Part shown: positions 23,050 through 31,418 of the stretch, one piece after another
Layout of the letters: every line of letters begins with the position of its first letter
Numbering within the stretch: position 1 is the stretch's first letter
Origin: Bacteroidales bacterium
GTDB lineage: Bacteria; Bacteroidota; Bacteroidia; Bacteroidales; P3
Length of the DNA: 32,395 nt
NCBI GenBank assembly: GCA_017934545.1
Contig: JAGBJI010000010.1
Coordinates: 1-32,395, forward strand
Direction of reading: 5' to 3'
Translations under genes and position numbers: made by a program
The notes under the pieces: generated by a model
Seen by the model: only the letters and a program-made list of their open reading frames with translations
What the model was told of the DNA's origin: nothing
Databases searched by the model: none

Positions 23050-25656
23050 ATGAATATCAAAAAGATTATCTTCATATTATTAGTTGCTTTTAGCTTTAAT
23101 GCTTTTGCACAACAAAATTCGTTGACAAAAAAAGCTGACGAAGCCTTTAACAACCAGCAATATACCTATGCAATAGAACTGTACGACAAGGCGTATTCAA
23201 AAATAAAAGCCAACAGGCAGGAAAAAAACAGAATATTGTGGCAAAAGGCGGAATGTTACAGATATTTGGAAGATAAGGAACGGGCAATCAAAACGTATCA
23301 GCGTTTGGTTAAAGCCAAATATTATCAGGTTCAACCGAAACTTTACTTATATATGGCGGATTTCCAACGCAATTTAGCCGATTGGGACAATGCCGAATAT
23401 AATTATAAGGAATACTTGAAGTTAGTGCCTGATGATATGCTTGCCAAAAGACGGCTGGAGAGCATCGAATTTGCGAAAAAGTCTATGGCAAATCCTACAA
23501 AGCATGATATAAGAAACGAAAAAAATCTCAACACGGAGTGGAACGATTGGAAACCGTCGTGGGATGATGCCAAGCAAAGCAATGCCATAACCTTTACTTC
23601 GTCCCGAAGCAACGAAGAAAGCAAGGACAAAGATGCGTGGACGGGCGAATACTTTTCCGACATATATGCTGCATCCAAACTGAAAAGCGGTCTGTTCGGC
23701 GAAGGTCAGCCTTTGAACGTTCAGGGAATAAACACTGCAGCCAACGAAGGTGAGCTTGTGATGATTACCAACGGAAAAACAACCCATTATTATTTCTCAC
23801 GTTGTAACGTAAAGAAAAATCTGCAGCTTAACTGTGCCATATACTCCTCTCCTATTGAACCCGAGAAGACCAAAGGAAGCAAAACAGCTTCCAAAAACAA
23901 TAAAAACAACAAGAAAAGCAAGGATGCCGAAACCGAGAACTTTGTTATGTTGGATTTAGGCGACACTTCGTACAACTATTTCCACCCCGCAGTTACGCAG
24001 GACGAGTTGACAATATATTTTTCTTCCAACCGTCCGGGCGGAGAAGGTGATTACGATATTTGGAAAGCAACACGTAACAGCGTCAACGAAGAATTCTCAA
24101 ACGTAACTAATTTAGGTAAAACCATCAACACCGAAGGCAAGGAAGAGTTTCCTGTTTTAAGAGGTGACAACCGTTTGTATTATTCTTCCGACGGGTTGAA
24201 AGGCATAGGCGGATACGACATATTCGTGTCGGAATGCAACGACGGAGTGTGGTCAACGCCTGTCAACCTGGGTTATCCTATCAATACGCCGTACGATGAA
24301 ATAGGAATGATTTTCAATTACAATGAAGACGAAAGTCCTTGTGCTGAAGAAAGCGGATATTTTTCTTCAAACAGAGAAGGCGGAGTGGGAGGTTATGACA
24401 TTTATTCCTTTTACCGTGCGCCGCTTGTGTTCTCTTTGAGCGGTGAAGTGAGGGACGACAAAAGCATGCAGCCTATTGCAGGAGCCAAAGTTAAACTTAT
24501 AGGCGATGACAATTCGCAAATAGAAGCACGCACGGACTACGAAGGAAAATATGCCTTCAATAAAGAACAAATACGTTACAATGTAAACTATACCCTTAAG
24601 GTTTCGCAGATAGACTATATGAACAACGAAGCCAAGGAAAGCACTGTCGGATTGACAACTTCTAAAGATTTTGTAAGGAATTTCCGCCTTACTCCTATAC
24701 CTAAAGAACCTGTGGTATTGCCGGAGATACGTTACGACTTGTCTAAATGGGATTTGAAAGACCAATACCAAGATTCGCTTTCGGACTTGTTAGTTATATT
24801 GGTCAACAACCCGACATACGTCATTGAGTTGGGGTCACACACTGACTCAAGACCGTTTCCGCAGTTGACAAACGACACTTTGAGCCAACGGAGAGCGGAA
24901 AGCGTGGTTGATTTCCTTATTGCACGCGGCATAGAACCCGACCGCTTGATTGCAAAAGGATACGGCGACCGTATTCCGCGTACTTTACAAAGAGAATCCA
25001 CCGTAACTATCGGCAAAAAGGTATATAAATTCCCTAAAGGCGTAACTTTGACCGACGCTTATATCAACGCATTGAAAACAAAAGACGAAAAAGAAGCCGC
25101 ACATCAGCTTAACCGCCGCACGGAATTCAGAATACTGCGTACGGACTATGTCCCGCAAAGCGTCAAAGACTCTTTGGCAGATGCAGCACTTAATTCCGCC
25201 GTTGTGGATATAGTAAGCGGCAACAAACCACAGCCTGTAACCGATGTGCCTATCGTATATACCACCAACCATATTCCAATCACTATGATTGACGGCAACA
25301 AAGCCCAACTGTATATAATCCTCAACGGAGCGGCAGTGCCTGCTATATACGACCAACGCTACAAAGACGCAGCCGTATTGGATTGGGACCAAGCCATGAG
25401 GTTTTTAAAGACCGGCCGAATCACCAAAGACAATTTCAAAGACAAAGAACGTGCATTCAACTCCAAGGGTGAGATATTGGAAAACGCCGTTTTGATATTC
25501 AAAAACGCTTCCATAGGTCAATACACCGCAGAAAAGTTTGAAGTCATTGTCAAATCGGGTATGGAACATACTATGATTGTCAACAAAAACGGACTTAAAG
25601 ATTTCGGTCAATTCACATACAGTGCTGAAACAGGTGAGATAATATTTGACAATTAA
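23050..25656 (+). CDS. OmpA-family outer-membrane protein with TPR, PD40 propeller and carboxypeptidase-regulatory-like domains
   Basis: An 868-aa protein with signal peptide 1 to about 20 (FNAFAQ). TPR-like helices about 25-150; PD40/WD40-like propeller about 165-455 with three clear blades (IYFSSNRPGGEGDYDIW, LYYSSDGLKGIGGYDIF, GYFSSNREGGVGGYDIY); carboxypeptidase-regulatory-like domain about 460-545; OmpA peptidoglycan-binding domain about 560-700 (ELGSHTDSRP, LSQRRAESV, GYGD, NRRTEFRI). The order matches PorE-type proteins that tie the type IX secretion machinery to peptidoglycan, but many paralogues exist, so that role is not claimed. An extra C-terminal part of about 170 residues follows the OmpA domain. 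Confidence 0.88.
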   Translation: MNIKKIIFILLVAFSFNAFAQQNSLTKKADEAFNNQQYTYAIELYDKAYSKIKANRQEKNRILWQKAECYRYLEDKERAIKTYQRLVKAKYYQVQPKLYLYMADFQRNLADWDNAEYNYKEYLKLVPDDMLAKRRLESIEFAKKSMANPTKHDIRNEKNLNTEWNDWKPSWDDAKQSNAITFTSSRSNEESKDKDAWTGEYFSDIYAASKLKSGLFGEGQPLNVQGINTAANEGELVMITNGKTTHYYFSRCNVKKNLQLNCAIYSSPIEPEKTKGSKTASKNNKNNKKSKDAETENFVMLDLGDTSYNYFHPAVTQDELTIYFSSNRPGGEGDYDIWKATRNSVNEEFSNVTNLGKTINTEGKEEFPVLRGDNRLYYSSDGLKGIGGYDIFVSECNDGVWSTPVNLGYPINTPYDEIGMIFNYNEDESPCAEESGYFSSNREGGVGGYDIYSFYRAPLVFSLSGEVRDDKSMQPIAGAKVKLIGDDNSQIEARTDYEGKYAFNKEQIRYNVNYTLKVSQIDYMNNEAKESTVGLTTSKDFVRNFRLTPIPKEPVVLPEIRYDLSKWDLKDQYQDSLSDLLVILVNNPTYVIELGSHTDSRPFPQLTNDTLSQRRAESVVDFLIARGIEPDRLIAKGYGDRIPRTLQRESTVTIGKKVYKFPKGVTLTDAYINALKTKDEKEAAHQLNRRTEFRILRTDYVPQSVKDSLADAALNSAVVDIVSGNKPQPVTDVPIVYTTNHIPITMIDGNKAQLYIILNGAAVPAIYDQRYKDAAVLDWDQAMRFLKTGRITKDNFKDKERAFNSKGEILENAVLIFKNASIGQYTAEKFEVIVKSGMEHTMIVNKNGLKDFGQFTYSAETGEIIFDN

Positions 25657-25681
25657 TAAAAACAAATACGTAAAATTTATA

Positions 25682-25723
25682 AAAAAACAGACCTTGTCTT
25701 TCTTTTAACAAGGTCTGTTTTTT
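25682..25723 (+). terminator. Terminator of the OmpA/PD40 gene
   Basis: A perfect 16-bp stem (25682-25697 with 25708-25723) around a 10-nt loop with an A run on one side and a T run on the other, 25 bp after the stop codon. It may act in both directions. Bases 25724-25815 show nothing further. Confidence 0.93.
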
Positions 25724-25815
25724 GTTTTTACCATAATAATACGGTTGCTGCATGTATCACATTAATATATACCGTTTATCTGCAGCCGTTCAACCGTTAT
25801 GATTTCAGAATACAA

Positions 25816-25990
25816 TAATGCCGTTTGGCGTTTAATTTTTGCCGAACGACGCTTTAGTCACGAAAAAAAGTGGTTTTTTCAATCAAAAAACCACTTTTTT
25901 TGAGGTAAAAAACCTGCTTTTTTCATTCCTCTTTTCTGAATCGGCAAAATTTGTTTGCGGTTTGGCTGCAACAATCCGCCGTTTTGCAAA
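25816..25990. repeat. Array 6: TGCC left arm, three A/T-tract units, GGC/TGC right arm, 21-23 bp phase
   Basis: Left arm: TGCCG with G at 25820 and 25841, and the phase continues to the G at 25862. Centre: three units of an A-tract, core (GTGG, CCAC, CCTGC) and T-tract, with T-runs starting at 25874, 25895 and 25918 (steps 21 and 23, as in array 5). The first two form a perfect 17-bp inverted repeat (25863-25879 with 25885-25901). Right arm: GGC with C at 25945 and 25966, then TTGCAAAAAA with C at 25987 (21, 21). A 65-codon frame across it reflects the repeats and is not a gene. Confidence 0.85.
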
Positions 25991-26060
25991 AAACGAAACA
26001 TCTTTTCACAAAAATACATTATTATTTTCCGTTTAAATTGTTAAAAATATCTTACGGTAT

Positions 26061-26091
26061 ATTGGCATATCATTATTTTTTCATATCTTTG
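26061..26091 (+). promoter_or_regulatory. atpB promoter (ATTG-N19-TATCTTTG)
   Basis: TATCTTTG at 26084-26091 is a perfect -7 element, with ATTG (26061-26064) 19 nt upstream. It places the transcription start near 26098 and so supports the ATG at 26119 rather than a TTG at 26104. Confidence 0.7.
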
Positions 26092-26118
26092 CCGTAAGAA
26101 TTTTTGAAACTTAAGGCA

Positions 26119-27171
26119 ATGAAAAAGTTTATTTTTATATTGTTTTCTTTGCTCTTGGCATGCCAATGCACGCAGGCAGGTCAAAAAAGCGGAAGCTTTA
26201 ATGCGGGCGATTTGATTTTAGAGCATTTGGCTGACGACCATTCATGGCATATAGTGACATGGAAAGACAAACAAATATCCGTTCCGTTGCCCGTAATACT
26301 GTACCACGACGGCAAGTTGACATGTTTCATGTCATCAAAGTTCCGTCACGGACAGCAATCTTACAAAGGCTTTGCGTTGGCAGGGGAAGAACTCGGACAA
26401 GACCTTAAAGGCAAGATAGTATGTGTTGATTCCGACGGCAAATATACAGGACAACGCCCTATAGATTTCTCAATAACCAAGAACGTTTTCGGCATATTCA
26501 TCGTTGCAATCATAATATGTGCCATCGTTCTCAACTCCGCACGCAGCAGCAAACGCAGACAAGGCCTTGCACCGAAGGGTATGCAAACCGTCACCGAGTT
26601 TTTGGTGGAGTTTATCACCACCGACATTGCCATACCGTCAATAGGCGAAGGTGCTTACATGAAATATATAAACTATTTGTTAAGTGCTTTTATTTTTATC
26701 TTCCTTTGCAACCTGATGGGTTTGTTCCCGTTCTTTCCGGGAGGGGCTAACATTACGGGCAATATAGCAGTAACGCTGACTTTGGCGTTGTTCACCTTTT
26801 TTATCACCCAATTCTCTACCACCAAACAATTTTGGAAACACACAGTCAACCCTGATGTTCCCGTTTGGTTGAAACTTCCCGTGCCTTTGATGCCCGTCTT
26901 GGAATTTATAGAGATATTTACAAAACCGTTTTCGCTTACCGTGCGGTTGTTTGCCAACATTACGGCAGGTCACGTTATCATGCTGTCGTTGGTATGTATA
27001 ATCTTCATCTTCGGACAACAAAACATTGTTTTAGGCTACGGGGTAAGTATAGTGCCGTTGTTGTTCAGCGTCTTTATGATGCTTATAGAACTGTTGGTGG
27101 CTTTTATACAGGCTTACGTTTTCACGCTTTTATCAGCCATTTATATAGGAATGGCACGCGTTAAACACTGA
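26119..27171 (+). CDS. atpB: ATP synthase F0 subunit a
   Basis: A 350-aa inner-membrane protein forming the proton half-channels of F-type ATP synthase. Signal peptide about 1-20 and an extra-cytoplasmic domain to about residue 115 (DHSWHIVTWKD, ISVPLPVILYH), as in Bacteroidetes AtpB. The membrane part has FLCNLMGLFPFFPGG, FTKPFSLTVRLFANITAGH with the essential Arg276, and FIQAYVFTLLSAIYIGMA. atpE/F/H/A would normally follow; here a DUF4175 gene begins in its stop codon (TGATG, 1-bp overlap). It is therefore apart from the other ATP synthase genes. Confidence 0.95.
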   Translation: MKKFIFILFSLLLACQCTQAGQKSGSFNAGDLILEHLADDHSWHIVTWKDKQISVPLPVILYHDGKLTCFMSSKFRHGQQSYKGFALAGEELGQDLKGKIVCVDSDGKYTGQRPIDFSITKNVFGIFIVAIIICAIVLNSARSSKRRQGLAPKGMQTVTEFLVEFITTDIAIPSIGEGAYMKYINYLLSAFIFIFLCNLMGLFPFFPGGANITGNIAVTLTLALFTFFITQFSTTKQFWKHTVNPDVPVWLKLPVPLMPVLEFIEIFTKPFSLTVRLFANITAGHVIMLSLVCIIFIFGQQNIVLGYGVSIVPLLFSVFMMLIELLVAFIQAYVFTLLSAIYIGMARVKH

Positions 27172-30100
27172 TGGACAACCTTATTTCCCAGAAACTCAAC
27201 GTTTTTATCCGCAAGTACTACAAAAACAAAGTCCTGCGGAGCGTTATCAACGCCCTGTCGGTGATGTCCGTAGGCTTTGCGGTGTTTTGTATTATAGAAT
27301 ATTTCGGATGGAATTCCATAAATGTCCGAACGTTTATATTTTATCTTTATATAGGTATTGCCGTTGTGATGGCGGCAATTATTGTTTTTCCGCTCTTTAA
27401 AATGTTCCGTATCGGCAAAACCCTGTCCTACCGTCAGGCAGCCGAAATAATAGGCCGTCATTTTCCGCAGATACAGGACAAACTTCTGAATTTGTTGCAG
27501 CTGCAACAAATGTCCGAAAACTCACAAAGCGAATTACTGATAAAAGCAATAGAACAAAAAACCGAGCAATTGTCACCCATTCCTTTTCATAAGGCGGTAA
27601 ACACGGAAAAAACAAAGAAATGGGGCAAATATTTACTGATAACCGTTGGCGTCATAGGTCTTACTGCGATTATCTTCCCCGATTTGTTCAGCCAATCCGG
27701 CAAAAGATACATCAACCACAATACTTTTTACGAAAAGCCTGCACCTTTTGCTTTTACCCTTGTGTCGCCTACGCAGACTGCGGAGTTAAACGATTACACT
27801 GTTGAAGTAAAAGTTTCGGGTAAGATGCTGCCCGAAAAAGTCAATGTCATAATCAACGGCAAAACTTTTGAGATGACAAAGAAAAGCAAGTCCTCTTTTG
27901 CCTACACAATAACCCAAATACAAAAAAACACTTCGCTTCAATTTGAAGCCGCAGGCGTTTTGAGCCGTATATATAATATAGATGTAATACCCAAACCCGT
28001 ACTTACCTCCATCCAAGCGGAGATAATCTATCCTGCATATACAGGCATACAAAACGAAACCTTGACCGACATCTCGGGATTGTCAGTTCCGAAAGGAACG
28101 AAAATCAATTGGACACTCAAAGGTAAAGACTGTTCGTATATAACCGTCGCTTCGTACTACGAGGAAGACAAAAAGCATTCGGATATAAAACAGTATACGC
28201 CCGACAAAAAAGGTTCCGTTGCCGTAAGCAAAACATATATGCACACCGAAACCGTAAGCATACGCACAGCCAACGCACGCACCGCTTCTTCGGACAGTAT
28301 TGCTTTTGTTATAAACACCGTTGACGACGAAAAACCGTCAATAGCAGTCATTGAACAGAAGGATTCCCTCATTGCGGACAATATCTTTTTCCGTGGACAG
28401 ATAAAAGACGATTACGGATTCTCAAAATTGGAGTTCTGTATGAAAGTAACATCCGTCAACGGCAAGCAAACAAAAGATTATGTTGAACGTTTGCAGATAA
28501 CGGACAAGGAAAACGTACAGGAATTTTACCATGCCGTGTCCCTGAAGAAATACAACATATCAAAAGGAGATAAAGCCGAATATTTTTTCCGCGTATGGGA
28601 CAACGACGCTTTGGGTGCCAAGAGCAGCGTATGCCAAACATTTACTTTGGAAGTGCCTACCGAGAGTCAGATTGAGGAAAAGTTGCAAAACAATTCTTCG
28701 GAAATAAAACAGCAGGCCGACAAAACATTGGACGAAATCAAAAAACTGCAAAAAGAAATAGAAGAGTTAACCAAGAAACTTACTGAAAAAACCAATCTGT
28801 CTTGGCAGGACGAAAAAGACATCCAAGCTTTGCAACAAAAACAACAAAGCATACAGGAAAAAATATCCGAAATCAACAAAAAAATTCAGCAAAACGCCGC
28901 AATAGAAAACAATTACAACACCGTTGACCCCGAATTGTTGGAAAAACAACGGCAGATTGAAGAATTGTTTTCGCAGTTGCAGAACAATGAGTTGGAAAAA
29001 CTTATGCAGCAACTCAAGGAAATGATAGACAAAAACGTAAACAAAGACAAGATAAATGAGAATCTGAAGAATCTTAATCTAAAAAACGAAGAACTTTCAA
29101 AGGAATTGGACAAAAACCTTGAGCTTTACAAACGGTTGGAAGTTGAAAAGGACATTAACAATGCAATAGACAAACTTAATAAATTGGCTGAAAAACAGGA
29201 AAAACTTGCAGAACAAATCGGTAAAAAGCAAACACCGTTGTCCGAACAGGAAAAACAACAACAGGAACTGAACAAAGAATTCAACGAATTGAAAAACAAA
29301 CTCAAAGATATTGAGCAGAAAGATTCGCAATTGTCCGACCCGTTCAATTTCCGCCGCAACACACAAAAAGAAAACGATATTTCGCAACAGCAAAACCAAG
29401 CAAGCGAAAATTTAAAGAAGAATCAATCCAAACAAGCTGCGAAAAACCAAAAATCAGCTGCCAATCAGATGAAACAGATGGCACAACAAATAGAACAGAA
29501 CCAACAGGAAAACGAACAGGAACAATTAGCGGAAGATATAAATCAAGTAAGACAGATTTTAAAGAACTTGGTCACTGTTTCAAAACGACAGGAAGAACTT
29601 ATATACATGACACAAAACACAACGGTTTCCGACCCTGCATATCAAAAAATCATAAACCGTCAGAATGCAGTAAAGGAAAGTATGCGGGGAATTGCAGATT
29701 CTTTGTTTGAAATCAGCAAACGCCAACCCCAAGTAAGCAAAACAATCAACGAAGAAACCTCCAAATCGTCCGCAAACATCAACAAGAGCATAGAGAATTT
29801 GCTTAAGTTCAATCAAAGTTATTACTCTTCTTTCCGTAACACACAAGCTACTACTGCAGAACAAACAGCCATGGCCGGAATGAATAACTTGGCTCTTTTG
29901 CTTGCCGAAAGTCTGAACCAAATGAACCAAAAACACGGCAAATCAAAGAAAGGTAACGCTTCGCAGATGTGCAACTCACCTCAACAATCTTCATCGGGCA
30001 ACAGTCCGAAAAACATGCGGCAGTTGCAGCAAGCGCTTAACAAAGAAATAGAACGTTTGAAGAAAGAATTGGAACAAAGAGGCAATTCCCCTAAAGCGAA

Positions 30101-30545
30101 AATCGGAGAAAATGCACAGCTGAACGAAAGAATGGCAAAAGCCGCCGCACAACAAGAGATGATACGCCAAATGATGCAGCAATATATAGATGATTTGAAA
30201 AAACAAGGAGGTAAGCCGACGGGAGATATGAACAAGATGCTTAAACAGATGGAAGAAACCGAAACGGATATTGTAAACAAACGGATAAACAGCCAAACCG
30301 TCAACCGTCAGAAGCGTATTGTGACAAGAATGTTGGAGAGTGAAAAAGCCCAAATACAGAAAGAAAAAGACGAACAGCGGCAATCAAAATCAGGAAAAGA
30401 TATTAACAATGACTTAAACAAAAATTTTGAAGCATTCAAACAACTAAAAAACAGAAATATAGAACTGTTTAAGAAAATTCCTGCGCAATATTCTTCCTAT
30501 TATAAGGATAAAATTAACAAATATTTTCTTAATTTTGAAAATTGA
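27171..30545 (+). CDS. DUF4175 family membrane protein with long coiled coil
   Basis: A 1124-aa protein with membrane helices at about 24-45, 54-76 and 153-171. A beta-rich region spans about 185-495 (two or three Ig-like segments; ISGLSVPKGTKINWTLKG), presumably periplasmic. A Gln/Lys/Glu-rich coiled coil covers about 500-790, followed by a Gln/Asn/Met-rich tail with RQKRIVTRMLESEKAQ near 1045. This architecture matches the DUF4175 proteins found beside ybeY/mnmG in Bacteroidales; their function is unknown. It is translationally coupled to atpB and overlaps or abuts the next gene. Confidence 0.85.
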   Translation: MDNLISQKLNVFIRKYYKNKVLRSVINALSVMSVGFAVFCIIEYFGWNSINVRTFIFYLYIGIAVVMAAIIVFPLFKMFRIGKTLSYRQAAEIIGRHFPQIQDKLLNLLQLQQMSENSQSELLIKAIEQKTEQLSPIPFHKAVNTEKTKKWGKYLLITVGVIGLTAIIFPDLFSQSGKRYINHNTFYEKPAPFAFTLVSPTQTAELNDYTVEVKVSGKMLPEKVNVIINGKTFEMTKKSKSSFAYTITQIQKNTSLQFEAAGVLSRIYNIDVIPKPVLTSIQAEIIYPAYTGIQNETLTDISGLSVPKGTKINWTLKGKDCSYITVASYYEEDKKHSDIKQYTPDKKGSVAVSKTYMHTETVSIRTANARTASSDSIAFVINTVDDEKPSIAVIEQKDSLIADNIFFRGQIKDDYGFSKLEFCMKVTSVNGKQTKDYVERLQITDKENVQEFYHAVSLKKYNISKGDKAEYFFRVWDNDALGAKSSVCQTFTLEVPTESQIEEKLQNNSSEIKQQADKTLDEIKKLQKEIEELTKKLTEKTNLSWQDEKDIQALQQKQQSIQEKISEINKKIQQNAAIENNYNTVDPELLEKQRQIEELFSQLQNNELEKLMQQLKEMIDKNVNKDKINENLKNLNLKNEELSKELDKNLELYKRLEVEKDINNAIDKLNKLAEKQEKLAEQIGKKQTPLSEQEKQQQELNKEFNELKNKLKDIEQKDSQLSDPFNFRRNTQKENDISQQQNQASENLKKNQSKQAAKNQKSAANQMKQMAQQIEQNQQENEQEQLAEDINQVRQILKNLVTVSKRQEELIYMTQNTTVSDPAYQKIINRQNAVKESMRGIADSLFEISKRQPQVSKTINEETSKSSANINKSIENLLKFNQSYYSSFRNTQATTAEQTAMAGMNNLALLLAESLNQMNQKHGKSKKGNASQMCNSPQQSSSGNSPKNMRQLQQALNKEIERLKKELEQRGNSPKAKIGENAQLNERMAKAAAQQEMIRQMMQQYIDDLKKQGGKPTGDMNKMLKQMEETETDIVNKRINSQTVNRQKRIVTRMLESEKAQIQKEKDEQRQSKSGKDINNDLNKNFEAFKQLKNRNIELFKKIPAQYSSYYKDKINKYFLNFEN

Positions 30546-30574
30546 AACATGATACTCTAACATTGAAAAGAACA

Positions 30575-30994
30575 ATGGACACAATAAAAATAGAGCAAAA
30601 CCAATTTCAAATATTGGAATCTTTTATTGAACACGTATGTGAAAGTCGTCACATATACAATTACATAGGAGCGATAAGCGTTACAATGGAAAACGTTATG
30701 TCTTTGGCAAAATGCAGTGCAGAGATAACGGTTTCAAGTTATAAAGATGGAATATGTTTTTGTATAAATACCGAAATCAATTCTTTTGATTTTAATGCTT
30801 TTGCTGCCGCTTTATCTTCCGAAAACGAACAAATATTTATAATATCAAGCCTTTCTGACAAAGCAAAAGTAAGCAATGACGGAAAAACATTGTCACTTTA
30901 TTTCAGAATTGAGGGCATTGAAGAAGAATTGTTCGTAGACAGAAAACAAAAAATCAACACCTATTCTTTGCAAAAGGTTAAAGTATTGAATTAA
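30575..30994 (+). CDS. Degenerate GHKL/anti-sigma-like ATPase-fold protein
   Basis: A 139-aa protein from ATG 30575 (a TTG at 30542 inside the previous stop is less likely). Size, place before ybeY, and segments such as FIEHVCESRHIYNYIGAISV, FDFNAF and IFIISSLSDKAKVSNDGKTL align by eye with RsbW-like GHKL proteins found at this spot in Bacteroidales. The usual N-box (LNNAIEHGN-like) is replaced by MENVMSLAKCSAE, and the G1 (DxGxG) and G2 (GxGL) boxes are missing. It probably keeps the fold but does not bind ATP. This is inference from remembered family sequences. Confidence 0.6.
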   Translation: MDTIKIEQNQFQILESFIEHVCESRHIYNYIGAISVTMENVMSLAKCSAEITVSSYKDGICFCINTEINSFDFNAFAAALSSENEQIFIISSLSDKAKVSNDGKTLSLYFRIEGIEEELFVDRKQKINTYSLQKVKVLN

Positions 30995-30998
30995 TAAT

Positions 30999-31418
30999 AT
31001 GGCTGTAAACTTTTCTACCGACACTCCGTCGGATTTAAAGCAGAAATTAAAACTTAAGAAATGGATTAAATCAGTGATAGAGGGGCATGGTAAAAAATGC
31101 GGAACCGTTTCTTATCTGTTTACAACAGATGAAAAAGTTTTACAAATCAACAAACAATACCTCAACCACGATTTTTACACTGATATAATCACCTTTGATT
31201 ATACGGAAAACGACACCGTAAACGGCGATATATTCATTTCTACGGACCGCGTAAGAGAAAATGCCGTAACGTTTAATACAACTTTTGACCAAGAACTGCA
31301 CAGAGTGATAATCCACGGCGTGTTGCATCTTATCGGATTCAAAGACCACTCGGATAAAGAGCAAAAAATCATGCGTCAAAAGGAAGACGAAGCCTTATGT
31401 TTGCTCAATTCGATATAA
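30999..31418 (+). CDS. ybeY: Endoribonuclease YbeY (rRNA maturation factor)
   Basis: A 139-aa zinc-dependent RNase acting in 16S rRNA 3' maturation and ribosome quality control. The metal motif is HGVLHLIGFKDH (His106, His110 and probably His117), with one more residue before the third ligand than the enterobacterial HGxLHLxGYDH, as is usual in Bacteroidetes. YLNHDFYTDIITFDY (55-69) and GDIFISTDRVRENA are further hallmarks. It starts 4 bp after the GHKL-like gene and overlaps mnmG by 22 bp. Confidence 0.94.
   Translation: MAVNFSTDTPSDLKQKLKLKKWIKSVIEGHGKKCGTVSYLFTTDEKVLQINKQYLNHDFYTDIITFDYTENDTVNGDIFISTDRVRENAVTFNTTFDQELHRVIIHGVLHLIGFKDHSDKEQKIMRQKEDEALCLLNSI

Noticed and set aside
23050-25656. 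Calling the OmpA/PD40 protein PorE outright
   Set aside because: The domain order fits, but many Bacteroidota paralogues share it, the signal peptide is not of lipoprotein type and no other type IX secretion gene is nearby.
25839-26036. 65-codon forward reading frame before atpB
   Set aside because: It is made of the phased A/T-tract units of array 6, begins without promoter support and is low-complexity.
28560-30383. Several reverse frames within the DUF4175 gene
   Set aside because: They arise from Gln/Lys/Asn codons of the coiled coil read backwards (Phe/Leu/Cys-rich) and carry no starts or motifs of note.
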